Assembly (NCBI GenBank): GCA_963698495.1
Contig: CAVORB010000023.1
Location: 62,001-126,000 of the forward strand
Direction of reading: 5' to 3'
From: CAVORB01 sp963698495
GTDB taxonomy: Bacteria; Pseudomonadota; Gammaproteobacteria; Chromatiales; Chromatiaceae
Length of the DNA stretch: 64,000 nucleotides
Positions 26,269 to 34,833 of this stretch are shown here, in pieces. The notes below the pieces were generated by a model, which was not told the DNA's origin, ran no database searches, and was given only the letters and a program-made list of their open reading frames with translations. The translations under genes were made by a program, and so were the position numbers. The first letter of the stretch is position 1, and each line of letters begins with the position of its first letter.

Positions 26269-28230
26269 TTACTCGCCTAGCCCCATCTTGATGTAGCCAG
26301 TGGGGCATACGTCGGAACAGATGTGGCAGCCGATGCACTTGGCGTAATCGGTGTCCACGTAGCGTCCGGTGGTGTTCTCGCCCTTTTTCACCCGGAATAC
26401 CGCATCCTGCGGGCAGAAGATGACGCAGTTGTCGCACTCGAAGCACATGCCGCAGCTCATGCAGCGCTTGGCCTCGTCGATGGCCTCCGCCTCGGACAGA
26501 CCGATGATTCGTTCCTTGAAGTGGCCCAGCACGTCATCCGCGGACGGAACCTCCTCCTTGCGGAGGTTACGGGCGTGGAATTTGAAATGCCCCAGGAAGA
26601 GCTCGTCGTGGGGAATGATCTCCGCGCCGGAGCGGTCCTCGTAGTTGTGGATCGCCCAGTTCCCATCTGCGGTGCCGCGCAGATCGCCCTGCGCCTCGAC
26701 GCTGAACTGCTGCGGCGCCAGGTGCGCCTCTTCCATCTTTTTGAGCAAGTCGAAGTGGTGCACGTCCACCTTCGGGCGGCGTTTGTGCTGCGCCTGACGC
26801 AAATACTCGTCGATGGAGTCCGCGGCGATCGAGGCCTGGCCGATCGCGGTGGTCAGCAGATGCGGACGGATGATGTCTCCGGCCACGAAGTGGCCCGGCT
26901 TGTCCGGCACCTGGTAGAACTTGTCCGCGTTCATCAGGCCGCGACCGTTGTCGAAGTCCTCGAGACCCGTCATGTCGCCGCCCTGTCCGATAGCGGCCAC
27001 GATCAGGTCCGCGTCGAGCACACGCTCGGTGCCCTCGACCGGGACCGGCTTCATGCCATCCATCGTGCAGTCACAAACCTTGAGGCCCTTGGCGCGGCCG
27101 TCGTCGCCCAACAGGACCTCCGTTGGCATGACACCGTCGAGGATGGTGACACCCTCGGTCAGCGCGTCGTGCACTTCGTGCTCAGCGGCCATCATTTTGG
27201 CGCGGTGAAACAGAGACGTCAGGGTGACTTCGGCGCCCTGCGCCGCAGCAGTCACGGCCGTGTCGTGGGCCACGTAGCCGTCGTGGATGATGGTCTCAGG
27301 CAGATCGGTGGGTTTGGTGTGCTGAATGTGGCCGATACGGCGCGCGACCGAGACCACGTCGATCGAGGTGTCGCCACCGCCGATGCAGACCACCTTTTCG
27401 GCCGTGACCTTCATGCGGCCCTCGTTGAAGGCCTTAAGGAAAGCGACGCCGGAGACGCAGTTCGGGGTGCCTTCCCAGCCGGGAACGGGCAGTCCGCGGC
27501 CGCTCTGACAACCGATGCCCCACAGGATTGCGTCGTAGTCGCGCTCGAGGTCCGCCACCGAGACGTCACTGCCGACCTTGGTCTTGAGTTTGACCTCGAC
27601 GCCCATGTCGATGATGCGCTGGATCTCGCTGTCGAGCTTGTCGCGAGGCACGCGATAGCCGGGAATGCCGAACTTGAACATCCCACCGAGCGCGTCATTG
27701 GCCTCGAAGACGGTGCAGCCATGCCCCTTCCGGCGCAGCTGGTAGGCCGCAGCCAGCCCGGCCGGGCCTCCGCCGACGATGGCCACCTTCTTTCCGGTGT
27801 CCGGACCCGCCTGGAAGCCCAGGCCCTTCTCAATGGCGGTGTCGCCGATGTACTGCTCTACCGAGTTGATCCCGACGAAGTCTTCCAGCTCGTTGCGATT
27901 ACAGCCGTCCTGGCAGGGCGCCGGGCACACGCGACCCATCATCGAGGGGAAGGGGTTGGCGTCCGTGGAACGGCGGAAGGCATACTCCTGCCAGTCCATG
28001 CCCTCCGGCGGCAGCTCCTGCTGGCGGACGATGGCGAGCCAGCCGCGGATGTCCTCGCCGGACGGACAGCTGCCCTGGCAGGGAGGCGTCTTGTGCACAT
28101 AAGTCGGGCACTTATGGGAGGTGTCCTGAACAAAGATTTGCTCGGTCAGTTTGTCCCAGGTGTGGTCGCCGTCCTTGTAACGGCGCCAAGAGATTTTGGT
28201 CTTCATTTCGTCGCTGGAAGTCGCCATCAA
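26269..28230 (-). CDS. dsrL: DsrL, iron-sulfur flavoprotein NAD(P)H oxidoreductase
   Basis: The 653-residue protein resembles the small subunit of glutamate synthase. An N-terminal iron-sulfur region (CPTYVHKTPPCQGSCPSGED, CPAPCQDGC) is followed by an FAD site (VAIVGGGPAGLAAAYQLRR), an NAD(P) site (KVVCIGGGDTSIDVVSVA) and a C-terminal ferredoxin domain (CMSCGMCFECDNCVIFC and CIGCHICSDVCPTG). DsrL is the cytoplasmic electron acceptor partner of DsrAB in sulfur oxidation and reduces NAD(P)+. Its presence together with dsrEFH supports the oxidative direction of the pathway. A second ATG at 28227 is equally possible as start. Confidence 0.96.
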   Translation of the reverse strand: MMATSSDEMKTKISWRRYKDGDHTWDKLTEQIFVQDTSHKCPTYVHKTPPCQGSCPSGEDIRGWLAIVRQQELPPEGMDWQEYAFRRSTDANPFPSMMGRVCPAPCQDGCNRNELEDFVGINSVEQYIGDTAIEKGLGFQAGPDTGKKVAIVGGGPAGLAAAYQLRRKGHGCTVFEANDALGGMFKFGIPGYRVPRDKLDSEIQRIIDMGVEVKLKTKVGSDVSVADLERDYDAILWGIGCQSGRGLPVPGWEGTPNCVSGVAFLKAFNEGRMKVTAEKVVCIGGGDTSIDVVSVARRIGHIQHTKPTDLPETIIHDGYVAHDTAVTAAAQGAEVTLTSLFHRAKMMAAEHEVHDALTEGVTILDGVMPTEVLLGDDGRAKGLKVCDCTMDGMKPVPVEGTERVLDADLIVAAIGQGGDMTGLEDFDNGRGLMNADKFYQVPDKPGHFVAGDIIRPHLLTTAIGQASIAADSIDEYLRQAQHKRRPKVDVHHFDLLKKMEEAHLAPQQFSVEAQGDLRGTADGNWAIHNYEDRSGAEIIPHDELFLGHFKFHARNLRKEEVPSADDVLGHFKERIIGLSEAEAIDEAKRCMSCGMCFECDNCVIFCPQDAVFRVKKGENTTGRYVDTDYAKCIGCHICSDVCPTGYIKMGLGE

Positions 28231-28322
28231 TCGTTCTCCTTACCAGTGGAACCCTAAGTTCTGGTGAATCTAGGACCGGGCGCTGCCATCGAGTCGCGGC
28301 CCCAAATCGAAATGTCACACGT

Positions 28323-29849
28323 TCAAGCCGCGTCTTCGGCCTCGTCGTCGTCCGTCTCCTGACCGGTCAGGACAATCGCGTTGGACACCAGCTGGTGCAC
28401 GCTCACGATCTGGTCCATCTCCATGCCATAGAACGGAAGCACCTTGGAGAACTGGCTCTTGCAGATGGCGCAGATTGCGGCCATATGCGTCACGCCCTTC
28501 TCCTGCATCACATTGTTGAGCGCCTCGACCCGCGGCTTGGCGCCCTTGACCCGAAGCTCCATCAGATCGTCGGTGAGGAGCCCGCCTCCGCCGCCGCAGC
28601 AGAAGGTGCGCTCGCGGATGGTCTCCTCGTCCATATCGAAGTAGTTGTTGCAGGTGGCCCTGATGATGGCCCGCGGGATGTCGAACTGCCCCCCTGGGTT
28701 GTCGCCCATGCGCGAGGCGCGCGCCACGTTGCATGAGTCGTGATAGGTCAGGACCATGTCGTCGTTCTGCGACTTGTCGAACTTGAGCTTGCCCTGCTGC
28801 ATCAAGTCGTAGGTGAACTCGCAGATGTGCTGCGGCACCGGGTAACGGGGATCGAGAAAGTCCCACGGCCCGGCCAGGGTATTGAGGAAGCTGTAGGCGA
28901 CGCGCCAGGCGTGTCCGCACTCGCCGAAGACGATGCGCTTGACCTTGAGGTCGATCGCCGCCTTGCGGATGCGCTGCGCGACCCTGCGCATGTTCTCGTA
29001 GGAGCCGATGAACATGCCGAAGTTCGCGGCCTCCGAGGCATAGGAGCTCAGGGTCCAGGAGACGCCCGCCTCGTGGAACACCTTCCCGTAGCCGATGAGA
29101 CCGTCCACGTGGGGCTCGGCGAAGAAGTCCGCGGACGGCGTCACCAGCAGGATCTCGGCCCCTTCCTCGTCTACCGGGTATTTGACCTCGACGCCCGTGT
29201 CATCGAGCACGTCCTCTTCGAGCCCCTCGAGGGTGTCCACCAGGGCCGGCCCGGGCAGACCCAGGTTATTCCCGATCTTGTAGACCTTGCCGATGATCTC
29301 GTTGCAGTATTTCTGGCCCACGCCGATGCTGTCCATGATCTCGCGCGCCGCCATGGAAATCTCGGCGGTATCGATGCCGTAAGGGCAGAAGACCGAGCAG
29401 CGCCGGCACTGGGAGCATTGGTGGAAATAGCTGTACCACTCGTCCAGGACTTCCTTCGTGAAGTCCGACGCGCCCACCAGCTTGGGGAACCACTTGCCCG
29501 CCAGGGTGAAGTAACGGCGGTAGACCTTGCGCATCAGGTCCTGACGCCCGACCGGCATGTTCTTGGGGTCCTGCGTGCCCAGATAGTAGTGGCACTTGTC
29601 GGTGCACGAGCCGCACTTGACGCAGGAGTCGAGATAGACCCGGAGAGAGCGGTATTTACCCAATAGCTCTCCCATCTTGTCGATGGCCTTCTCTTCCCAA
29701 CCGTCCACCAGATCGCCGGGGAAGCCCAGCGGCTCCTGGTGCTCGGGCTTGGCCACGAAGGGACTCGAATGGGACATGGTGCCCGACTCGACCGCCGGAA
29801 TTTCGGCGTACTGCTTGAGCTCGGGAACTTTGAAATCTGCCTTTGCCAT
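28323..29849 (-). CDS. dsrK: DsrK, cytoplasmic iron-sulfur subunit of DsrMKJOP
   Basis: The 508-residue protein is related to HdrD. It has two ferredoxin-type groups (CVKCGSCTDKCHYYLG and CSQCRRCSVFCPYG) and a C-terminal CCG region (TFCCGGGGGLLTDD) that binds the special catalytic [4Fe-4S] cluster. It is the proposed partner of DsrC in thiol-disulfide chemistry at the membrane. The gene follows dsrM by 45 bases. Confidence 0.96.
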   Translation of the reverse strand: MAKADFKVPELKQYAEIPAVESGTMSHSSPFVAKPEHQEPLGFPGDLVDGWEEKAIDKMGELLGKYRSLRVYLDSCVKCGSCTDKCHYYLGTQDPKNMPVGRQDLMRKVYRRYFTLAGKWFPKLVGASDFTKEVLDEWYSYFHQCSQCRRCSVFCPYGIDTAEISMAAREIMDSIGVGQKYCNEIIGKVYKIGNNLGLPGPALVDTLEGLEEDVLDDTGVEVKYPVDEEGAEILLVTPSADFFAEPHVDGLIGYGKVFHEAGVSWTLSSYASEAANFGMFIGSYENMRRVAQRIRKAAIDLKVKRIVFGECGHAWRVAYSFLNTLAGPWDFLDPRYPVPQHICEFTYDLMQQGKLKFDKSQNDDMVLTYHDSCNVARASRMGDNPGGQFDIPRAIIRATCNNYFDMDEETIRERTFCCGGGGGLLTDDLMELRVKGAKPRVEALNNVMQEKGVTHMAAICAICKSQFSKVLPFYGMEMDQIVSVHQLVSNAIVLTGQETDDDEAEDAA

Positions 29850-29894
29850 GATTCGACCTCGGAAGCTGGGCCGCGGCTGGTTGAGCCTGACGTC

Positions 29895-30626
29895 TTACTG
29901 CTGTTCCAGTTGCTTCGCCCAGGCGGCGACGTGACGCCTCTCGCGCGGGTTGTCCGCCTGATTGCGGGATGGGCTGAAAAAGAGCCCCGGGGCATGCAGC
30001 AGCTTGCTGAACGGGAAGACGATCATGAGCCCCGCCACGAGCAGCAGATGCAGCAGAAGCAGAGGATCAGCCGGCAGAGGGGCCGGACTGAAAGTCAACA
30101 AGCCGCGGAAGAAAAGCTTGACGCCGATCACGTCGGTATGGACGAGGAACGTCATCCCCAGGCCGCTGAGGCCGATCAGAATAAGAAGCGCGAGAATCAG
30201 ATGGTCCGAGGGCCCCGTGATGTAACGCACCCGGTCGACCAACATGCGCCGTGCCCACAGGCCCGCAAGGCCCACCACCATGGCCATGCCGCCGTAAATG
30301 CCGAATGGCTGAACCAACTCGATCGGCAACCAGACCGGATCGATGAAATAGCGCAGGTGGCGCAGGGTGACCAGAAACAGCCCGAAATGGAACACCCAGC
30401 CGAAGATCCATATCCACTTGTTGCCCTTGAAAAGGCTCTCGAAGAACACGACTTCCCGCACCATGCGCAGCGCCACCCCCGCCTCGGTGACGGGCGCGGG
30501 CGTGGTGGGGATCTTGAGCGGCGCGGGGGTGCGGGCGTACTGAACGATCTTGCGGATCAGGCCTGCCAAGAGAACCGCCGCGGCGAAGTAGAACAACGAA
30601 GCGTAAACAACCGTCAGAAACGACAT
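29895..30626 (-). CDS. dsrM: DsrM, NarI-like cytochrome b membrane subunit of DsrMKJOP
   Basis: The 243-residue protein has five or six membrane segments and histidines in the pattern expected for diheme b binding (WVFHFGLFLVTLRHLRYF, LLLLHLLLVAGLMIVFPFSK). It links DsrK to the quinone pool. The gap of about 194 bases to dsrC holds a hairpin, so dsrM and the genes after it may be expressed below dsrC. Confidence 0.95.
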   Translation of the reverse strand: MSFLTVVYASLFYFAAAVLLAGLIRKIVQYARTPAPLKIPTTPAPVTEAGVALRMVREVVFFESLFKGNKWIWIFGWVFHFGLFLVTLRHLRYFIDPVWLPIELVQPFGIYGGMAMVVGLAGLWARRMLVDRVRYITGPSDHLILALLILIGLSGLGMTFLVHTDVIGVKLFFRGLLTFSPAPLPADPLLLLHLLLVAGLMIVFPFSKLLHAPGLFFSPSRNQADNPRERRHVAAWAKQLEQQ

Positions 30627-30725
30627 CTTCCCGCTACCTTCAGTGGATTCAGCACAGTTGCGAGGGGACTGCCGCCGCCGGGCTCACGATGGTGCGATCG
30701 CTTCGCCAGTCGACGGCCGACTCCC

Positions 30726-30741
30726 GCCCGCTGCCGCGGGC
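30726..30741 (-). other. Intercistronic hairpin between dsrC and dsrM
   Basis: A perfect stem GCCCGC-TGCC-GCGGGC lies in the 194-base gap after dsrC. DsrC is needed in much greater amount than the membrane complex, and in A. vinosum dsrC is known to be expressed more strongly. A stem here could protect the 3' end of the dsrC message or reduce read-through. No T run follows. Confidence 0.4.
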
Positions 30742-30820
30742 ACCGGCTTCCGCTGCCTATCGGCGGCATTCCCGATGACGCGCGGCCATCGGAAACGCAG
30801 CTGGTACCTTGCGGTCGCGA

Positions 30821-31153
30821 TCAGACGCAGCCGGTCGGCTTCGGCAGACCTGCATAGCGGCACGCCTGCTTGGCAGGACCATAGGGGAACAGGCCATAGA
30901 GATACTTGCTGTTGCCCTTGTCCTTGCCCATTTTCTTGCCGACCGCCTTGGTCAGAACCCGCACCGCGGGGGCAATCTGGTACTCCTCGTAGTACTCGCG
31001 CAGGAACTTGATGATGTCCCAGTGCTCGTCGGTCAGAACCAGATCGTCTTCCTTCGCCATGACCTCCGCGACGCCCTCTTCCCACTCCTGGATGTTGGTG
31101 AGGTAACCCTCTTCGTCGGTCTCGTAGGTCTTACCGTTGACTTCGATAGGCAT
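30821..31153 (-). CDS. dsrC: DsrC, sulfur carrier and substrate protein of DsrAB
   Basis: The 110-residue protein ends in the conserved flexible arm with Cys98 and Cys109 separated by ten residues (ACRYAGLPKPTGCV). This is the CX10C arrangement of true DsrC, the penultimate cysteine being the sulfur-carrying one. It receives sulfane sulfur from DsrE through the DsrEFH complex and presents it to DsrAB. In the resulting trisulfide the two cysteines link to the sulfur. A cysteine-free paralogue is encoded at 38134-38472. Confidence 0.97.
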   Translation of the reverse strand: MPIEVNGKTYETDEEGYLTNIQEWEEGVAEVMAKEDDLVLTDEHWDIIKFLREYYEEYQIAPAVRVLTKAVGKKMGKDKGNSKYLYGLFPYGPAKQACRYAGLPKPTGCV

Positions 31154-31184
31154 GATGACTCTCCTCTCGGTTGAAGACTAATAG

Positions 31185-31493
31185 TTACAGCCAGGCCTGG
31201 ACCTTGTCGTTTTCCGCGGCCAAATCCACGAAACCGGCATAGTCCACTACTTTGACGCCGTCGATTACGCGCGCCTCGGAGAAGCCGCGGGCGGCAAGGT
31301 CCGGACCGAGGACGTAGATCGACTGTGTGTCGAGTGCAGCCTTTACCTGCCCCTCTGCGCTCGTACCTTTCAGGACCGCGTAGACACCGTCCTCGAACAG
31401 CAGCACCGGATCCTCGCGGTTGGCGAACTTCAGGCAGGATTCCAGTGCATTGCGCTCGAACGGAGACTTGTTGACGGTATGCAGAATGCTCAT
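31185..31493 (-). CDS. dsrH: DsrH, subunit of the DsrE2F2H2 sulfurtransferase
   Basis: The 102-residue protein matches DsrH/TusB: MSILHTVNKSPFERNALESC with Cys20 at the known position, and LFEDGVYAVLKGT. It forms a hexamer with DsrE and DsrF in the cytoplasm. The start at 31493, preceded by GGAGGGGCCGATG-like spacing, was preferred to a longer frame that overlaps dsrF. Confidence 0.95.
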   Translation of the reverse strand: MSILHTVNKSPFERNALESCLKFANREDPVLLFEDGVYAVLKGTSAEGQVKAALDTQSIYVLGPDLAARGFSEARVIDGVKVVDYAGFVDLAAENDKVQAWL

Positions 31494-31504
31494 CGGCCCC
31501 TCCT

Positions 31505-31915
31505 TCAGAAGCTGAAGATCACGTCGGACTCTTCCATAAGCTCGGAAACGCGGGCGGCGTCCACCACCTCGACGATGTTCTCGATCTCCTCCTCGGTTTC
31601 CCAGTCCTCCCACGCGATCTGGACCAGGTCGTCCTGGGTCAGGCCGCGGGAATCCAAGGAATCCTTGTCGACATAGATGCTCTTGACCTCGTAGTCGCCC
31701 AGGGTCCGATAAGTGGGCGAGAAGTTCTTCATGCCGATACCGGCCGTGTCCTGCCCCTTCGTGAGCTGGTACACACCGTCGTCGACGAACATCAGCCTGA
31801 CTTCCTGATCGAAAGCGGCACCGATCAGGACAACCTCGAGGGACTCCCAGGCGTAGATGGTGCCATAGGGGGCCTTGCGGTTGAGGTACAGAAATTTCTT
31901 CACGACTTCAGACAT
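31505..31915 (-). CDS. dsrF: DsrF, subunit of the DsrE2F2H2 sulfurtransferase
   Basis: The 136-residue protein has the DsrE/F-like fold pattern (FLYLNRKAPYGTIYAWESLE, VRLMFVDDGVYQLTKGQ) and contains no cysteine, so it would be a structural rather than catalytic subunit, as proposed for this family. It lies between dsrE (15 bases) and dsrH (11 bases). Confidence 0.95.
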   Translation of the reverse strand: MSEVVKKFLYLNRKAPYGTIYAWESLEVVLIGAAFDQEVRLMFVDDGVYQLTKGQDTAGIGMKNFSPTYRTLGDYEVKSIYVDKDSLDSRGLTQDDLVQIAWEDWETEEEIENIVEVVDAARVSELMEESDVIFSF

Positions 31916-31930
31916 GACGTACCCCCTTGT

Positions 31931-32323
31931 TTAATCCCCGAAGACGACGAGACGGTCCGACTGGATGGCCGCCTCGACCAGCTGCCCGAGCCCGGAGATG
32001 CGGAACTTGGGGTGGATGTTGGTGGCATCCTTACCGTTGCGCTGGGCTTCGCCTTCGTCCACCACCCCGCGGCGCTGGGCCGCGGCGACGCAGACCACCA
32101 TGTCGAGGTCATGCTTCTCGGCCAGCTCGGCCCAACGGTTGACGATGTGCCGGTCGTCCTGCGGCGGCGTGGTCAGCCGCGTCGAGTTGTTGACCCCGTC
32201 GTGGTAGAAGAAGACGCGAAATACCTCGTGCCCCTTCTCCAGGGCAGCCTTCGTGAAGAAGTACGCCGAGTCGGACGCCTGGTGCTGGTAGGGCCCCTCG
32301 TTGATCTGGATTGCGAACTTCAT
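31931..32323 (-). CDS. dsrE: DsrE, catalytic subunit of the DsrE2F2H2 sulfurtransferase
   Basis: The 130-residue protein matches DsrE/TusD, with KFAIQINEGPYQHQASDSA at the N terminus and the active cysteine at residue 78 (DMVVCVAAAQRRG), the position that carries persulfide in A. vinosum. It passes sulfur to DsrC. The gap to dsrB holds a very stable hairpin. Confidence 0.96.
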   Translation of the reverse strand: MKFAIQINEGPYQHQASDSAYFFTKAALEKGHEVFRVFFYHDGVNNSTRLTTPPQDDRHIVNRWAELAEKHDLDMVVCVAAAQRRGVVDEGEAQRNGKDATNIHPKFRISGLGQLVEAAIQSDRLVVFGD

Positions 32324-32353
32324 AGCGACCTCGATGTAGTTGTTCCACTCTCC

Positions 32354-32383
32354 CTACCCCTCTCCCGCCGGGGAGAGGGGTAG
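32354..32383. repeat. Perfect 13-bp hairpin between dsrB and dsrE
   Basis: CTACCCCTCTCCC (32354-32366) and its exact complement (32371-32383) flank a four-base loop in the 97-base gap between dsrB and dsrE. The CCCTCTCCC/GGGAGAGGG text is like a family of palindromic repeats found between genes in many bacteria. No T run follows on the minus strand, so partial attenuation or mRNA stabilisation of dsrAB is more likely than full termination. Confidence 0.65.
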
Positions 32384-32420
32384 TCAGGAGTACGCGCGGC
32401 GCACTCCGGATACAACCCGC

Positions 32421-33491
32421 TCAGAAGCGGATGTAGTTGGAGGAGTTGAAGCTGGCACGCGCACCGCGCCAGGTATCGATGTGGTACTTGGTGAACGGCA
32501 GCTCGACCTCCTCGAAGAACCGTGGCCAACCGATACGCTCGATCCACTCGTTGACGCGCTCCCAATCCCGGGCCCCTTCCTTGTAAGCCTTGAGGATGCG
32601 CTTGACGATGGCGGTCGCCTCGGGCCAGCGCGGCGGGTTGTTCGGGATGCCGGCGGCGACCAGCTTCTGGAAGGTCGGCTTGCCACGGGCGTTGGAATGA
32701 TTGCCGCCGACCCAGATCGCCAGCTTGGAGTGCTCGGCATCGTTGATCTGCATGGGCGGGCACGGCGGGAAGCAGGCGCCGCAGCAGATGCACTTTCGCT
32801 CGTCGACCTCGAGGGAGGGCTTGCCGTTGACCATGGCGGGACGAATGGCCGCCACCGGGCAGCGCGCCACGACGGACGGACGCTCGCAGACATTCGCCAC
32901 CAGATCGTGGTTGATCTTCGGTGGCTTGGTGTGCTGGATATTGATGGCGATGTCGCCCTGACCGCCGCAGTTGATCTGGCAGCAGGAGGTGGTGATGTGC
33001 ACCCGGTTGGGCATATTGGCTTGCTTAAACTCGTCGATGAGCTCGTCCATCATCGACTTCACAACGCCCGAGGCATCGGTACCGGGAATGTCACAGTGCA
33101 GCCAGCCCTGAGTGTGGGAGATCATGGCCACCGAGTTCTGGGTGCCGCCGACGATGAAGCCGGCTTCCTCGACCGCCTTGATCAGGGGCTCCACCTTCGC
33201 CGCGTCATCGACCATGTACTCGAGGTTCGAGCGCAGGGTGAAGTGGACGAAACCGTCGGCGTACTGGTCGCCGATGTCGCACAGCTTGCGCAATGTGAAA
33301 ACATCGAGGATACGCTGGGTGCCGACCTTGACGGTCCAGATTTCGTCACCACTGTAGGCGACGTGACGAAGAACACCCGGGCGCGGATGCTCGTGGTACT
33401 TCCATTGACCAAAATTCTTGCGCATCACGGGATGCAGGTACTGCCACGGGTCGGGGCATCCGGACTCGATCGGCTCACGCATTTCTGCCAT
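32421..33491 (-). CDS. dsrB: DsrB, beta subunit of reverse dissimilatory sulfite reductase
   Basis: The 356-residue protein has sulfite reductase landmarks: the SCCQINCGGQGDIAI region near the siroheme site and an inserted ferredoxin domain (CPVAAIRP, CICCGACFPPCPP). With DsrA it forms an alpha2beta2 enzyme that oxidises the sulfur on DsrC to sulfite in the cytoplasm. It begins 88 bases after dsrA, with a hairpin in the gap. Confidence 0.97.
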   Translation of the reverse strand: MAEMREPIESGCPDPWQYLHPVMRKNFGQWKYHEHPRPGVLRHVAYSGDEIWTVKVGTQRILDVFTLRKLCDIGDQYADGFVHFTLRSNLEYMVDDAAKVEPLIKAVEEAGFIVGGTQNSVAMISHTQGWLHCDIPGTDASGVVKSMMDELIDEFKQANMPNRVHITTSCCQINCGGQGDIAINIQHTKPPKINHDLVANVCERPSVVARCPVAAIRPAMVNGKPSLEVDERKCICCGACFPPCPPMQINDAEHSKLAIWVGGNHSNARGKPTFQKLVAAGIPNNPPRWPEATAIVKRILKAYKEGARDWERVNEWIERIGWPRFFEEVELPFTKYHIDTWRGARASFNSSNYIRF

Positions 33492-33544
33492 CGCCTTTCC
33501 TCCAATATCTAGGCAAAACGTCGGGTTCGTTGGTCAAGGCAGGC

Positions 33545-33563
33545 GCGGCGCATAGCGCGCCGC
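33545..33563 (-). other. Hairpin between dsrA and dsrB
   Basis: A perfect seven-base stem, GCGGCGC-N5-GCGCCGC, lies in the 88-base gap between dsrA and dsrB. The subunits are needed in equal amounts, so complete termination is unlikely. It may protect the message or simply be a short palindrome in GC-rich DNA. Confidence 0.35.
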
Positions 33564-33579
33564 ACCGCCCGTCTCGGAT

Positions 33580-34833
33580 TTACTTGCCGGCTTCGGCTTG
33601 ACGCTCGAACCAGGCCTCGGCTGCCTCGTCCCAGCCATCCATCCGGATGTAGGAGCTCTGGCGCGGGTGGCTCAGCATGTTCGGCTCGGGCTCGATGCCG
33701 ATGCCCTCGAGGAAGTTGGCCAGGCCGATACGCTCGATCATCTCGCCGCAGCGCTCGTGCTCCAGCCCGTTCTCCGCCCAGAAGTCGATGATCTCCTCGG
33801 CCATCTCGACCATGGACTCGTAGTCTTCCTCTGTCTCCAGCTTCTTGAAGGGGACCACCACGGTGCCCATCAGGTCGCCGATCTTGAGGGTGCGCTTACC
33901 GCCGATAAGGATCGTGACGCCCTTGTCGTCCCCAGGATGCAGGGCCTTGGGCATGACGTTCAGGCAGTGCATGCAGCGCACGCAGTCGCGGTTGTTGACG
34001 GCCAGGGTGTCGTCGTCGTTCAGGGACAAGGCCTGGGTCGGGCAACGGGTGATGACGTTGTCGATGATGTACTGGCGACCCTTGCTCTGGACGTAGTTCT
34101 TGACCTCGGCCTGGTCCACCTTCATGTCGTCGCGCCAGGTGCCGATGACGGCGAAGTCCGCGCGCTCGATGGCGTTCTGGCAGTCGTTGCCGCAACCGGA
34201 GACCTTGAACTTGAACTTGTACGGGAGGGCCGGGCGGTGAACGTCGTCGGTGAAGTTGTTCACCAGCAGGCGGTGGGCCTTCAGCTCGTTGGTGCAGGAC
34301 ATCTCACAACGGGCCGCGCCGACGCAGGACATGGCGGTGCGCACACAGGGGCCGGCGCCACCGAGATCCCAACCATAGTCGTTGATCTCGTCGAAGAAGT
34401 GCTGGGTGTTGGCGGTATCGGTGCCGATGAACATGATGTTGCCGGTCTGGCCATGGAAGGTTACCAGACCGGAGCCGAACTTCTCCCAGCTGTCGGCGAG
34501 CTGGCGCAGCATGGCGGTGGAATAGTGATTTCCCGCCGGCGGCTGAACGCGCAGGGTATGGAACTCCTTGGACTTGGGGAACGCCTTTCCGACCTCGGAG
34601 AAGCGGGGGATGATGCCGCCGCCGTAGCCGTAGACCGAAACCGTCCCGCCCTTCCAATAGCCCTTGCGGGTCTCGTACGAGTGCTCCAATTGACCCAGAA
34701 GATCGTTGATCTGCTCGTTGATCCGAGGCTCCGGGTGCTCGTCGCGAAGACGCTTAATGCCTGAAATGAAGCTCGGCCAGGGACCGGTCTCCAGTTGGTC
34801 GAGCATCGGGGTTTGGTGCTTGTCGATAGCCAT
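33580..34833 (-). CDS. dsrA: DsrA, alpha subunit of reverse dissimilatory sulfite reductase
   Basis: The 417-residue protein contains the siroheme/[4Fe-4S] cysteines in the CX5C...CX3C pattern: Cys170 and Cys176 in SCVGAARCEMSC, and Cys214 and Cys218 in SGCGNDCQN. The ferredoxin insert has CVRCMHC around residue 284. The start at 34833 has AGGAG at suitable distance. An upstream in-frame ATG at 34935 would add 34 basic residues without a binding site and was rejected. It is the first gene of the operon. Confidence 0.97.
   Translation of the reverse strand: MAIDKHQTPMLDQLETGPWPSFISGIKRLRDEHPEPRINEQINDLLGQLEHSYETRKGYWKGGTVSVYGYGGGIIPRFSEVGKAFPKSKEFHTLRVQPPAGNHYSTAMLRQLADSWEKFGSGLVTFHGQTGNIMFIGTDTANTQHFFDEINDYGWDLGGAGPCVRTAMSCVGAARCEMSCTNELKAHRLLVNNFTDDVHRPALPYKFKFKVSGCGNDCQNAIERADFAVIGTWRDDMKVDQAEVKNYVQSKGRQYIIDNVITRCPTQALSLNDDDTLAVNNRDCVRCMHCLNVMPKALHPGDDKGVTILIGGKRTLKIGDLMGTVVVPFKKLETEEDYESMVEMAEEIIDFWAENGLEHERCGEMIERIGLANFLEGIGIEPEPNMLSHPRQSSYIRMDGWDEAAEAWFERQAEAGK

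Noticed and set aside
26323..28257. Long open frame (644 codons) on the plus strand opposite dsrL
   Set aside because: It is the complement of a fully conserved gene in very GC-rich DNA. The translation has no domain and an odd composition rich in Val, Ala, His and Asp.
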